Below, piece after piece: positions 25,801 to 40,800 of a stretch of 64,000 nt of DNA. Origin of the DNA: Heliopora coerulea (lineage: Eukaryota > Cnidaria > Anthozoa > Scleralcyonacea > Helioporidae); contig JASJOG010000558.1 of NCBI GenBank assembly GCA_030142905.1, forward strand, positions 50,446 through 114,445. The letters are read 5' to 3'. Position numbers and translations under genes: made by a program. The stretch's first letter is position 1. Every line of letters starts with the position of its first letter. The notes beneath the pieces were generated by a model. That model was given only the letters and a program-made list of their open reading frames with translations. It was not told where the DNA came from and ran no database searches.

Positions 25801-28800
25801 AATTTTTTTAACTATCAATATTTTCCTGAGATGCTTTTTACGAAGACGAGAAGATCCAATCGTAGACACTTCATCTTTTTCCTTACTGTTACGTCCAAGG
25901 AACGTAATACTTATATTGTCGTTCTCATAATTTCACATTCATTTCACAAGTGGAAAAAATGAAATTGGAAAATTCTCACAAATGAAACTTTCCATTCACA
26001 TACGACATGGGAACGCTTTCACATGTGAAATCTCGGTGGTCGTAGCATATATTTCATTCTCGTATGGAATGGAAAATTCCAAAATCAAATTTTAATTTCG
26101 CTAATGGAATTGAAACAATTCATACATGAAATGCTATTTTCATTTGTGAAATTGCAAGTGAAATTTTCGTGAGGATGGCGAGCTATGCTTGTCTGGTATA
26201 GAAATTTCGTGACAATAAATTCTTGTATTGGTAAGGCATACCTGAACAATTAAATCCATCACCAGTAAAGCCTCTATCACACATACACATGAAAGATCCA
26301 ATTGTGTTGTTACAAGTCGCGTTTCGATCGCAAGTATCGTTGATGCACTCATTCACATCTATATTTTTCGAAGAAAAAGTAAAAATATTTTATTCGTAAT
26401 TTACTAGCACTTAAATTTTTATGTATACGCATATGTTCAAAATCAAATACAGGCAGACTTTTGAAATTTCTAATCATTTGCTCCAGATATTCCAAAAGCT
26501 AAGGAATATTTTGTTTTCTTTTTCTATGAATGTCTTTGAATATCAATATTTTCCTGAGATGCTTTCTACGAAGACGTGAAGATCCAAGATACATACTTCG
26601 TCTTCCTTACTATCGCGTCCAAGGAGTATAATCCTACAATCCACGAGTAACGCTTCTTTCACACCGTTGACTGCAGCGTCTAAATAACTATATTCGAAGC
26701 ATTCAACGCCTTTGAAATTAACTACTGTTGTGCTGAATGGGCATACCTGAACAATTAAATCCATCACCAGTAAAGCCTCTATTACACATACACATGAAAG
26801 ATCCATTAGTGTTATGGCAAGTCGCGTTTCCATCACAAGGGTCGGCAGCGCACTCATCCACATCTAAATTAAAAAAAATCAAAATTAATCAAATCAACTA
26901 TTGACATTAAAACTCCATACACACGCAGGTAGTTAAAACGATAGAACGATCCGAAGTTTGAAAATTCTCCTCATATCATACCAGATACTCCAACAACCAC
27001 GAACAAATGCCTCCTTCAAGACCGAGATCAACCTTAGCCTTTTTAATCATTTCACGAAAACCACTACAATCGAATATGACAAGTTCATCCTTTAAAATGC
27101 TGAGTTAGGTCAAGGAGCATATTTTTCTACTGAAGACCTACGGCTGTTCCTGACCACTTACTATATGGTGCAAATCGAAAGAATCTAAGTGTCCTGGATA
27201 AACTCCTTTAAAAAATTTCTCATTTGAATTGTGAGTTAGACTTCTTTAACAGGTCTCGCTTACATAAATTAGTGAACCACCACTAATTTCTAAAGCTTCG
27301 ACAATACAAAAAGATGATTTCCAGTAACACTTTTACACACTGCGTTTAAATAAGAGGTGTCAGTACCATATTCATTCACACCTGACATCTTTTTTAACAT
27401 AAAAATATTATTGTTAAGTATTCATTGTACTATTCAATTTCCATATATTTAAATGTTAGATGGACGATTTTCAAGCTCTATCCTCGGGAAAAACGATTTT
27501 GGAGCCCCAGACCGAGATCAAACCCGAAACCTTATGATAGCTGGTGAGACGCTCTAACCATTCAGCTACCAAGACTCAGATGGTGAACTAAGGTGCAAGC
27601 TCGACATATGTGCGACCTAAAATTTCTGAGCCGCAGACGGGGATTGAACCCGCGCAACCTTCTGATGACTGATGAGACACTCTGACCGTTGATCTACCAA
27701 GACTCAGATGGTAAGCTAAAGTGTAAGTTCGACATATTTGGCATCTAAGCGGAAGCCAATATATGTTAATAATAATATTAATATCATTATTTCTAGTTTC
27801 CATATATATTTACAAATATTGTGAATGGGTAAGTGACGCCAAATTATTCAAATCAACGCAAACTTCTGTGATTACTGAACCTTCTTCACCAAGGTCTTTC
27901 GTCTGCAAAGAATATTTCTATTACGAATGAAGAGAAGGTGTATCTCAATTTAAACCACCGATCATTAAATGTAACGGTTAGACCACCCCAATTCTTTAAT
28001 GAAATAATCAACCTAAGGACAGAATGTATGATAAATGCCTCTTTCATCGGCCATCCATACCTGAACAATTAAACCCATCACCAGTAAACCCTCTATCACA
28101 CGTACACACGAAAGATCCAATTGTGTTGTTACAGGTTGCGTTTCCATGACAAGTGTCATTGGCACACTCATCTACATCTAAATTTTATTATAAAAATTAA
28201 ATAAATAATTAGTTATTCATTCATCACAATTCAATTTCCATATAAATTAAAATGAGTAACACATGTTCAATTTTCAAATTCCACAAATAGCGTCACGTTA
28301 AGCAAATTTGTTCGCCGAATTGTTACGTCCGAGAAAAATATTCGTGCACCTACAATATTTTCACATAATTCACACTACTGACTAGCAATTAAAAAACCAC
28401 AAGTTCCTTTGTACAAACTTAATAAGTTTGTACAAAGCTTTATTGACAGTTTCTTCTCCTAATGGTACTCCTTACCTGAACAATTAAACCCATCACCGGT
28501 AAACCCTCTATCACACATACACATGAAAGATCCAATTGTGTTGTTACAAGTTGCGTTTCCATGACACGTGTTGTTTGTACACTCATCCACATCTACATTT
28601 TTCCAAGAAAATGTGAATATATTTAAATGATGATTTACGATCATTTCAGGTTTCATCAGGGTAAGTGCGTCATGGTATTAATGATATTAGTCTTATGCCA
28701 TTCTTTTCGCAAACAGATCGTGGATAAAGAATTTCTTCGAATTGAACTATATATAACTGTATTTCTTTACGTCAGTTTTGCAACAGCGTGAAAGAAGTTA

Positions 28801-31800
28801 TACTTGTTATTGACTGTTTTTAACTTTTAAGGAGCTGACCATTGGACTTTTCTGAGCTTGTTGGCAACGTGTTGCTTACAGCTTTTCACTTCTTTTTGTT
28901 AGACAATGCGTGAATTCTTGTTTATAATGAAATTGTCGTCAAAAAAGGCTTTCGACCTGACCATAGCGTTAGTTTTACGATTCAAACTCCTCAGTTCACT
29001 GTTCTCCAGCGACATCGTGCTAATCAAACGGCCCTCTCGTGGCATCTTTCACAGCCCTGGCAAAAGTGAGGATTCGTTCAGTCTACGCAAGTGTCTTGGT
29101 TGACAAGTTTTGACAGTTAGAGAACACTTGCAAGAAAGTTCAACTATCACGACAACTTAATTTGTCTTTAAACTTATCTTTTTCGACGATATATTTTTCA
29201 CCAGAACAACTTTTAGATTCAGAACAACTTTTTCAGATTAGAACAACTTTTAGAATTTTCTGGGATAAGGCGCCCCCCGAGTTCTTGTCACCAATATTTT
29301 TTCTTCTGCCTGTACCCCAACCGGTTCTAATGTATATGCATACATTCAGAATCATAAACCAGATACCGTCTTGAAAATTCTCGTTTTTTGCCCACATATT
29401 ACTGGACCATTAACGACGGGAATGTTTGTTCTTAATATTTCCTTAAATATGAATATTTTTCTATGATGCATTTCATGCTGACCTAAGGACCCAACATATA
29501 TTTCTTTTTACTGTTGCACCGAAGGAACATAATCCTACTACTCGCGAGCTATGCTTATTTTACACCATTGGCTATTGCGTGGATATTAACATACTCGAAT
29601 CTTTTTGCAAAAACGCCTTTTAAAGCAAGTATACATGTTGGTGATAGTAGGTCGTCCAAGTTGCTGTAGTCTTGAGAAAGACAGTAGGTGAATGACATTT
29701 CGACGGCCTCAGCGGCGGTCATCTTCGGAGACAAAAATTCGACCCTCTTTCTCGACTCTGAAGATGACCGGCGTGAAAGTTGAGGTTGTTTGCCTGAGCC
29801 GGGCTAGTCCAGTCAGTCACACTGATGCATTTGAGTAATATGCCATGACCGAAAATTGCACTCGAACTGAAATTCAAAAGCATCATTTGTTTAATTTAGT
29901 TGCAGGAACTGCCAAAAGTCTCTTCAAATTATCTTTCGTGATAGTACAATGACTTTTTATAACACGATTCAGCCCGGCTGGGGCGTTCAACCGGGTTAGT
30001 CCAACTCATACATCCGGCCCCTAACTTTTTAAAGCAGGATGTTTTTCCTTTTGTTTTTAGTCCTCTCTTGGTTTTTGCTTTGTTTTTTCGTTTGTACTTC
30101 TGTTCTAGGCGTCCGATACTGTATATCAAAGAGCATCCGTTAACGGCAAACTTCATAACACCTCACTGAAAATGCATGAGGTGGAACTAGGACAGCTTGC
30201 ATGCAGATGAGGAACATAAGGAATAAAAAAATGTTAACCATGTAATGCGGTTGAGTGACAAGTGCTTACCTTATTGGTTATGCATACCTGAACAATTAAA
30301 TCCGTCACCGCTAAAGCCAGTATTACACGCACATGAGAAGGATCCATTTGTGTTGTGGCAAATTGCGTTCTCGTTACAAGGGTCGTCCAAGCACTCATTC
30401 ACATCTAGAATTATACAAAGCAGATAAAAAAGTGAACGGGTAGGTAGTTCCACATTTTTTTCCCATTTCATCTGAAACATCGTTGCTACTGACGAGCCAG
30501 GAGAAAAGCGCAATCGTGATATAAATATTATAGTCTAGCAAATAACTTTTTAACAAAACCATAGTGGATACATAATAGAAAACTTTAATACTAATGTTTC
30601 GTTACTCAACCGGTAACATCTTAAGAGTGGAGTGAATTAAGTTAATCTACTGTAAAGATGTTACTGGTTGAGTAACGAAACGTTGGTATTAAAGTTTTCT
30701 TAAAGTGTTATGTCTCCACTATGGTTTTGTCAAAAGTTGTTTGCTGGGCTATCATATTTATATCACGATCATCTGATATCATTTCATCTCACTTCATTTC
30801 ATTACATTTCGTTTCATCTCGCGTGGTTTCTTTTCGTTTAATTTAATAGAACCTAATTCCAATCGTTAGCCACTGAACAATACAATGTGCATCAAAAATT
30901 ACTGGTAGAAGTTTGTTCTTGATTTGCCCTACATACAGTACTGCACCTGAGCAATTAAATCCATCACCAGTAAAGCCAGAATCACACATGCACATGAAGG
31001 ATCCAGCTGTGTTGTGACAACTTGCGTTTCCGTGACAAAGATTATGAGCGCACTCGTTCACATCTAAATGTATACATAGCAGACAGATAGATGCATGACA
31101 TTCACAATTTCTTTTACTCTATAATTTCTGGACACTTCAATACCAAGTGACCACGACATTAGAAACTTCCTCAACTCTTCTTCGCACTATCATTATCTTC
31201 AAATTTCCTATTCAATGTTTGCCCAGTTAAACAACAATTTACTACACATATTCGTTGCATATAATCCCCAGAATATCTCAAGGTAGCGGATAAGGCCATT
31301 AGTTTGCCGTTGCTGAATAGGATACTCTAATCAATTTTTCTTTTAGTTCCTGTAATTTTACCAGAGGAATATCGTTTGATAAAGATGTTGAACAAAAAAT
31401 CCTTTCGCAATAATTTGTACCTGTGCAGTTGAATCCATCGCCGGTAAAGCCAGTATAACACCCACATACGAAAGATCCAATTGTGTTGTTACACGTTGCA
31501 TTTCCATGACAAGTACTGTTCATGCACTCATTCACATCTAATTTTTAGTAAAGATATTAACATACGAAAGTTTACATTTGTTAACCTCTTCGCCCTTAAA
31601 AGTGATCAGATCAATCACTCTACATTGACAAGTGCATAAATGTTTGCTAGCATGTATGCATGACGTATGTATGAATCTATCAATCAATCCATCCGTCCGT
31701 CCGTCCGTCCGTCTACCCACCCATCCATCCATCATTTTGTCCGTCCCACCATTTATCTATGAACACATCTGTTTTCATATGGTCATTAAAGTCGCTTCTC

Positions 31801-34800
31801 TAGATACTACAACAAACATTTAGCTATAATTTCTTAAATGGTACTATCTGATTTAGAAATAGAATTGTCTCCAAAATTCCATCAACTGAAGCATCGTTGT
31901 TACGACCTGAACGGCTCGTCGACCAAAATGTCATGTGCAATAATAGGATCCTGAATGATGGCAAGATCAGGAACAATAACCCAATCCTGATTGACGGCAC
32001 TTTCTATTCAACAAAGTTAAATGAGACCTGAACAATTTGCATACCTGAACAATTAAATCCATCGCCACTAAATCCAGAATAACACATGCACATAAAAGAT
32101 CCAATTGTGTTGTTACAAGTTGCATTCTTATGACATGGGTCGTTGGAACACTCATTAATATCTAGATTTTTGCAATAAGAAGAAATTTCAAGAACTCCAA
32201 AGTTACTTTATGACATTTGATTTCATATTATTTAAATCGATTTCCAGTCAATTAATATCATTTCATTTTATTTCGTTTTGTTTCTCTTCATTTCATAAAC
32301 CAAACTATGGACCCTACAAAGTGCGTTAAGAACGACCAAAACATGTGGACCAATGGTAAAGTTGTAGATTTTATTCTAGAAATACGTTCTTGCAGAAACC
32401 CCTTGAATTAAATTGTTATGAATCAGAGATGCTGGGACAGCTGGATGTTTCGGGCAGTCTTTTCACTTCCTTTAAGAAGTTTGAGTAACGATTTATTTCT
32501 TTTAGTGATGTATTCTCGTCAAGCTGTTCGAAATAGTCTTTGAAAATTGGGTTCAGCAGGTAATTGACAATTTTAAAAACATTAGTACAGGTCAATACTG
32601 TTCCAGTACGGTAAAACACCAGTCCAAGAAAAACAAGCAGATATCAAAACACAACTGACTGGGTAAGACAAAAGCCCAAACAAACCATTTTGCTTGTTTG
32701 CTGCTCAGGAATATGCCTAGAAAGATGTGACATTACCCGCGATATAAAAATGTGAGCCGGGAAAGCTTTTTCTCTCACGCCATAGGTTTTAAACAACGAG
32801 TGAATAGCGAAATAAAACTGCCAAATAGAGGGAAAATGAACTGAAAATTCGAGGTAGAGAAAATCGCCACTTTAAACCACAAAAGTACAGTATAACCGAC
32901 TTTGCTACTTTCACAAAAACAAAAGTAAATGTCCATTTAATCTTTTCCCCGTGAGAGTACAAAACCTTTCAAGATTTTAAAAATTTTGTTCCGCCGATGC
33001 AAGCTCAACAAGAAGTCTTGCTTTGAAATAAGCTGTTTTGAAACTCAAAAATTAACATTATATCCGCCGGAAACAACTACAACCAAAAAAGGAAGCTATG
33101 GTGTATTTCTTCTGGAGAACTAGTTATCCCTGTCTGGTTCAGTTTGTAATACAATGGCGTTGACGGAATACTACTTATACGGTCAATTTCTTGATCTACT
33201 TCAGTTTTTCAAATGAACAACTTCGGCAACAACACTCTACAGTTTCTATGACGAAACACTCTTTTCAGATATGGAAATTTTTTCAGTTTATGCCCGAGCC
33301 TCCTTTAGCACTCGTCATTCTCTTTACTATACTTTGCCTCGACAAGAGTAGTCTGGTGTAAACAGATTAAGTAGATACTGCCTACCTTCTATGCAATGCA
33401 TACCTGAGCAGATCAATCCATCGCCTGTAAAGCCAATGTCACAGCCACACACAAACGATCCAACTGTGTTATTGCAAGTTGCGTTTAGGTCACAGGGGTA
33501 ATTCATGCACTCGTTCACATCTTAAATTTTTACAAGGAAAATAAATTTGAGAACGTTTCAAGAAATCTCCCTTTATTTCATTCCATTTCATTTTACGTGA
33601 CTTCACTTCATTTCATCTCACTACTCAATGAATGGATTTTACCGGATGTACTGAGTATTTCATGAATTGATCTACACTGCTAAAGTCAACTAGAAAAGTT
33701 GACTAGAGCGGGAATCGACACTCTCATCATTCAGTTACTGGCAGGAGCGGATAAAGGTAAAGCAAAGCCCAGGGCCAATGTGTCCAACAGGGCCCCATGA
33801 ATCTATTAACTAGATTGCAAAATTACAACAAAATTTGAAATTTGTTGCACCCTGTAAGAACATTGGAGAACCAACAAGACTCTTACATGAACAAGTAATT
33901 ATTACAGTGTTAAATACGATATACAGATTACAAGGAATGAAGCAGATAAGCGAGGTCCACAGATGTATAAAAAAAGTAGTTACAGATGAAAGCTGGATAT
34001 CCACTTGGTGCAAAATATTGCGTACGCAACAATTGTATCGTTAAATTTAATACATTTCTGCTTGGTTCCATTCCATAGCTCCTGATACAAAAGGAAAAAG
34101 TCGCGCGCACGACATTCTGCGTCAAGTAGAAATCTATGTTAATGAAAGACGCGGGGCTTCCTCACAAGCCGAGAAGCGCGGGGCCCTGGGCCATGACCCA
34201 CTTGGCCCATAGGTTAATCCGCCGTTGCTTATGGGAACGCTGCTGTACCAATTGAACTATCGAGTCAACTGGAAACAGTGTGTTCGTTTTATTCAAATTG
34301 AGTGCGCGAGAGATTATCCGATAACTTAACGCCCGATATCCGCGAGGATTTGTTTCGTGTTTCGAAAAAGGGTAACATGAAATTATCTGTTCTTGTTACC
34401 CTGAGGATGATTCTGAAACACACTCGAAACACTATCCTTAGTAGGAAGTTTAAAAAAAAAATGAATTTTAAGAAATTAACTTTGTTCTACTTAGTTATTG
34501 ACATATCAGTTCTATGCTTTCTCCAAGATTTCATCCATTCTTACGCATATTCTAGGAGTTGGGATATGCTCTCTAGCTCAAGATCGCTTGTTGGACTACT
34601 TTTATTACTCTAATGGAATAGTATGGCTTGTCAGCTCATTTGAAATAATCACATATTTTACTTCTCTAAAACATTCCTTTTTAAATACACGCTATGTTTT
34701 ACTTAATCTAACGCCTAATTTTTTTACGCTCGCTGTTGTCGGATGATTTTTACTTGTCGAGGGGAGAAGTCTCGGAAGAAGAAAGTGTTAGAAAGCAGCT

Positions 34801-37800
34801 ACGATTCAGACATTATCTCAAACTCTTTCTTATACTATTTGTGCATTGTATTATTTCAATCTGACCATCACTAAATTATTTTAATCTGGCTTTCGCCAAG
34901 CAATTTTAGTCAAGTGGAGTTGATTAGGAACAGTACTAGTTGCTGTTCTAACCCACACTTTATTATTTTACTTCACGATAACAGCAGATTCTTTTACTCC
35001 AGCTGAAGCCACATGATTTTGTTCGTCAATGGGATACTTTTGAACGAGAAAAGTTCACGTCTTTTTCAACGAAATTAGTCCTATATGAAGAGACTGAGCG
35101 GGAAATGCTAGCGTTTAAGGTTATGCTCACCTGTACAGTTTAATCCATCACCAGTAAAGCCAATATTGCAACTGCACAGGAAAGATCCTGCGGTGTTGTT
35201 GCAAGTTGCGTTTCCATGACAAGGACTGTTGTTGCACTCATTCACATCTAGATTTTGCAGAAAAAATTTCCAAATTACATATTTTATTATTTACTACCTC
35301 TTAAGATCAATCGTGTAAGAAGCTCAAAACCATCATTTAGCCGAATGGAATCCGGTACGCGAAACTGATACATGAGTTTGATAAGCTGAGTTTGGAAATT
35401 TTTGTCACTTTCCTTTTTGCAATCATAACCCTACTGTAGAATGTTTCCTTCAATGCTGCGCTCTCTTCACGTATAAATCTTCCATCTTGCAACATTGTGA
35501 GTTTGTCCACCTAGATGTTACCTTAGAATATTTCGACACATACAGTAAGGAATTCGGTATCAGCAAAGTAGTTAAACTGCAACAGAGCATTTGCTTATAG
35601 TTTGGAGTATGGGAAACAGTCTTTCAATGAGTCTGAATTCTAGACAGTTTCTCGCAGAAACAATATTCCCACTGAAAGCAAGACCAACCTTAATAAATGC
35701 TTTGTTTTTAACACTTCTTTTCAATTCTCATGATTGTTTCTTTCCAGAGCTATCTCCTACCTCTAGTCTCGATGCTTTTACCTAGTGTTCCAAGATAACC
35801 TTTATGTCAACTGCGGATTTCAGCTTTTAAGTTTCACATGTCTGCTTCAGAGCTGCGAGAGTACATTATAATGATCTAACCTCGTTTGACACCACTTATT
35901 ATTTAATGAAAAGAACGAACATTTTCTGCAGCAACAGAACTGATATGAAAATAATAACTTTATGCAAAGACTGGATGAGAACTGTGTCTGCTATTGATTG
36001 TACATACCTGAACAATTAAATCCATCCCCAGTATATCCAATATCACACATACACATAAAGGATCCAACTGTGTTGTTACAAGTTGCATTTACGTGGCAAG
36101 GGTTACTAGCACATTCGTTGACATCTAGATTTTTACAAGCGAATACAAGTGAACAATTTAACAGTGCCACCTTTCTTTCCCATTCCCTTTCCCACCTTTC
36201 CTTCTCTTATCTTTCCCTCTCTTTTCTCTCCGCTCCTTTGCATTCTTTTCTTTCGTCTCTTTTTCCCTTTCTGCTTCTTCTCCTTTCCTTTCTTCGCACT
36301 TCCTGTCCATTCTCTTCTGTCATCGTTGTTTGAAACCTATGAAATGAGAGAACAGGCTCTCCCAGCTTACATTTTTATATCTTGGGTAATGTCACATCCT
36401 TCTTTCATTTTTTCCTTCCGTATCCGTTCTTTCCTTTCCATTTCATTTCGCTTCGTCCCACTTCATCTGACTATGAAGTGTGGCTAAATGCGTTACGGCT
36501 TTTCAACATATGACAGTTACAAGAAGTTATCAGTTATATGCTGGGGGTGTGTGAAATACCAATCTAATCACCATATGCGTGATATTTAATCATGTACACA
36601 CTTCAGGATAATAGATACGGCAACTTGCTTGCAACTGCTTAGTGGTCTAAATTTTGTGAGAAGGCTAATTATGCAAAAGCTTACTATGATTTCGAAATAA
36701 TTGCGAGTTTGACTTTCAGTGGTATTTTGTATCTGACGTAGTGTAATGTGGAGTGGCTGAGAAGGAAATGCCCATTTTGTAGGTTAAACATACAGCACCT
36801 GTACAGTTAAAACCATCACCGCTATATCCTTCATTGCATCCACACATGAAAGATCCAATTGTATTGTTGCAAGTTGCGTTTCCATCACAAGGATTGGTAG
36901 TGCACTCGTTCACATCTAAAGATAGTAGAAAAACACATCAAAATATACTATTCATTACATAATACTACCACACCCAAACTGTTGACATAATCAGCCAAGT
37001 ATGCTTATGACAAACGTCACAAGATAAACCCATTTTATGGCCATATATTGTTTGTATTGATCAGTGCCTTATAATGGACATTCGTATGTACTATAGAGAT
37101 GAAAGGCATCTACATAATGAAGGGATTGAAGGTACTTGTACATTAATCGGAAAAACAATCTTCGAATCTTTTACGATGAATCGAAGCATTTCAAAGGGGA
37201 TAGTTCATTTTATACTAATATTCAAAGTTTGTACACTGAGCTGTTCTATGAACTGGTTGTTGTGTACCATTTAAAACCAAATTATGTCACGGTAACTTTG
37301 AGCCTCACTTAAATATAGCGACATTTAAGCTTTTATATTATAAATTCACGCATATCAAATTTTACTCTCAGCTGGTCATCACAGTAGGTTTTGTTGGCAA
37401 TGTCACTGCAAAGTCGTTCTAAGTTAAATGAATGCTTTAAAATCTAAAAAGTTCCAAATTGGAACATTTCATATGCATTGATAAAGTATTTTCATTTTCA
37501 AATTCTGCTTTTTCCTCATTGGTTAACTTCATGCGGTGTACTCAAACTGAATATGAAAATGATTACGGCGATCTTTTATCGTGTGTTATAATGTTATCGT
37601 AATTTCAATCTACTCGTTCACAAACAAAAACCTGAAAATTAAATACTGCACGAGGTCAATCCCATGCCTTGTCTGAATTCGTATTTCTAAATTCCGATCA
37701 TACACTCACGTAAGTTCTCGAGTGCTTTACCCCTTAAGAATTTTTTGCATGTAAGTCAAACCTAACGACAACAGGCCATGCACAGGCTGTGCTATACTTG

Positions 37801-40800
37801 CACAAAACCTACACCAGTGCCGCGCGTTGACGAGTGCCGCACTTATACGACATCATACCTCCAACCCCTGTGGACTCGAGTGCTCAACAGGTACAGCGAC
37901 GGACCGGTATCTCGAAGGTGCGAGTTCAAATCCCGCTCGAGTCAACATTTTTCTGTTGACTTTGACAGTGTCAGATTATCATGAAAAATTTGTGTTTATG
38001 TATATCTCTGAGGATGATTCTTAAAAAGGCACTACAAGTTGCAGGTGTTTCAAAGTCTGTATGCACTGTGTACATGGAACGCGGTCTCACACGAATATAC
38101 TAATATAGTTTGTCTAATCCAACTTTACATGAGGTAATTTTGTAAAGCAATTGAGAGAGGAATACTTCATTACTGATTTCACATACCTGAACAATTAAGT
38201 CCGTCACCAGTAAAGCCAGGATCGCACGTACAAGTATAGGATCCATTTGTGTTGTTACAAGTCGCGTTTCCGTCACAGGGGTCACCAGCGCACTCGTTAA
38301 CATCTAGAGTTATACCAAGAAGGTAAATCAAAAGGAGTTCCATTAACACCAGTTTATTCTCATTCAACCGTTGACCAGCCGTAGACTTACCCTGCCTTTC
38401 TCTTCTGGCTAACGCCAGATACTTTTGCTCGTCAGAAGAGACGTCATACAATGGTTCCTCTTAACCTTTACCGTTGCTTGATTTTTCGAAAAATTATCGC
38501 AAATAAAGAGTACCTAACTGTTAAAAAATCTTGTTTTTGCATCAAAGGACATTCAAAGTGATAGCGAATGGCATTTTAAGTTTTCAAATAACTATTTTCC
38601 ATCTCTACATAATCAGTTCTCCGTTACACGCAAATTAAGTGTATGATGACGTGAAATCTGGGAACTTCGTCCTAATAAATCTATCATCCCATTCCATTTA
38701 ATTTCATTTCACTACTAAATCACTTTAAGTCCAATTTGTACTTAAAAAGCCAATCAAATATTCTTCAAGCTGACAATCGGTTAAATTCAAAAGCTTTCCC
38801 CTATAACATGTTGGTTGTTGGTTGAATTCAGTTTCCGTATTAAATACCGATATTTCAACCTACTTAAGTTCATCTAATAATAGCGGTTACGGGATATTGC
38901 TTGAGATTGGACGCTAGTCTACTTTTATGAGGTAGATGTATCGTACTAGTTCGTGCAATAGAAATTATCGCATATTATTCATAGTTTTTGACTAAACTAC
39001 TCTAATAAGGAGTGACTGAGCAAGAAACATTAAATTTTTAGCCAATACATACCTGAACAGTTAAATCCATCGCCGCTAAAGCCGCTGTCGCATCTGCATA
39101 CAAATGATCCGACTGTGTTGTTACATGTTGCATTGGCATGGCAAGAACTGTTAGCGCATTCGTCAACATCTAGATTTGCAAGGAAAATAATTTTATATAC
39201 AGAATGGTGAAATCTACTTCCATTATTGGTTATACATACCTGAACAATTAAATCCGTCTCCAACAAACCCTGTATCGCACATGCACGTGAAAGATCCAAT
39301 TGTGTCGTCACAAATTGCGTTTCTATGACAAGGATTGTTAATGCACTCGTTCACATCTAAATTTTGCAAAAAGAATACATTAAGAAGTTCTCATATACTT
39401 CAAAATGTAATACCATTTAAAAGCAATTGCATAATGCATCGTACACTCGAAAATGATATTGGACATAGTCCACCAATCAGATATAGTTTGACTATATTCA
39501 GGCTTGAGAAATTTTGAACGAGGTTCACGAAACTATCGTTGATGACCTAAACTTTCGAAACTCTTGTATAATGTCTTCATCAGGCCCTGAATTTTGTTGG
39601 TTTACTTGCAAAAAATATTGTCAAAATGTTATGAGGCTCCGCTGGCTTCCTAATATGAGAATCCGTATTGAGCTCCTCATGAACGCACCAGATCGGAGTG
39701 TCGTGCATGAACGGTAGTTTTGCATACTACGTCCAACGCTTTCCAAGCCAGAGTAACGTCAAACGATTTCTGGCTCTTCATCAAGCAGCTTTCTCCTATG
39801 AGTCCACCAATATTTCGAAATTCATATCGTCCTCCTCCAACGCTAGTCAATACCTTGGACAGGTATTTCCTTCAACGCTTCGATGTACAGCTTCAGTATT
39901 AAATTATCTCTAGATTGTGTTGGCGTAGAATCTCTTTACTCCAAACATAGCGAGTTTACACTACTCATCTTGACATTCTAGAGCGTACCCCTTACGAAAA
40001 CTTTATATATCATTTCACTTATGAAAAAGTTCCAAATTGGAAACTTTTGTATGCAGTTATAAAGTATTTTCATTTTCAAATTGAAATAAAATATAGAAAT
40101 AGTATTTCACAAGTAGAAATGTTTCAATTCCACATGAGATATGAAGATTTCATTAGTGAAATTAATTTTCCTACATGAATCTTTCATTCCACTTGTCAAA
40201 CACATCTCTGCAGTTCCTGATACCAACATTTCACAAGCGAAATTTTGAACCAAATCATTTTGCGACTTAATTAAATATTTCATACGTGAAAAAGTTCCAA
40301 TTTCACACGTAAGATGAAAATTTCGTTGGTGAAAATATTCTTACATATGAAATCACATATGAAATATTCTTAAGGGGTATGGATATTCCAATTATCAAGC
40401 CTAGCGTTTGACAATGCTCACTTTCGAATGGAATTAAAAAAGCGCAAACTTTTTGAGCAACCTATCAGATGATATATAACAATTTTCGACAAAGTCTGAT
40501 TCCTGCGCCGGTTACACATACCCGAGCAATTAAATCCATCACCAGTAAATCCTCTATCACACACACACGAGAAAGATCCAATTGTGTTGTTACAGATTGC
40601 GTTTCCATGACAAGGGTTATTGGCGCACTCATTCACGTCTACATTTTCAAAAAACAAATGAATAAGATTACATTTCAGTTGTTCCTACTTGATCGCTTAT
40701 GTCTCTTCAATCACAGGACATTGCATATTAAAAACAGAGTAAGTAATAGATAATAATTTCTTATTACTTTTTCGTCTTTTTCCTCGTTAATTACGGTCCG

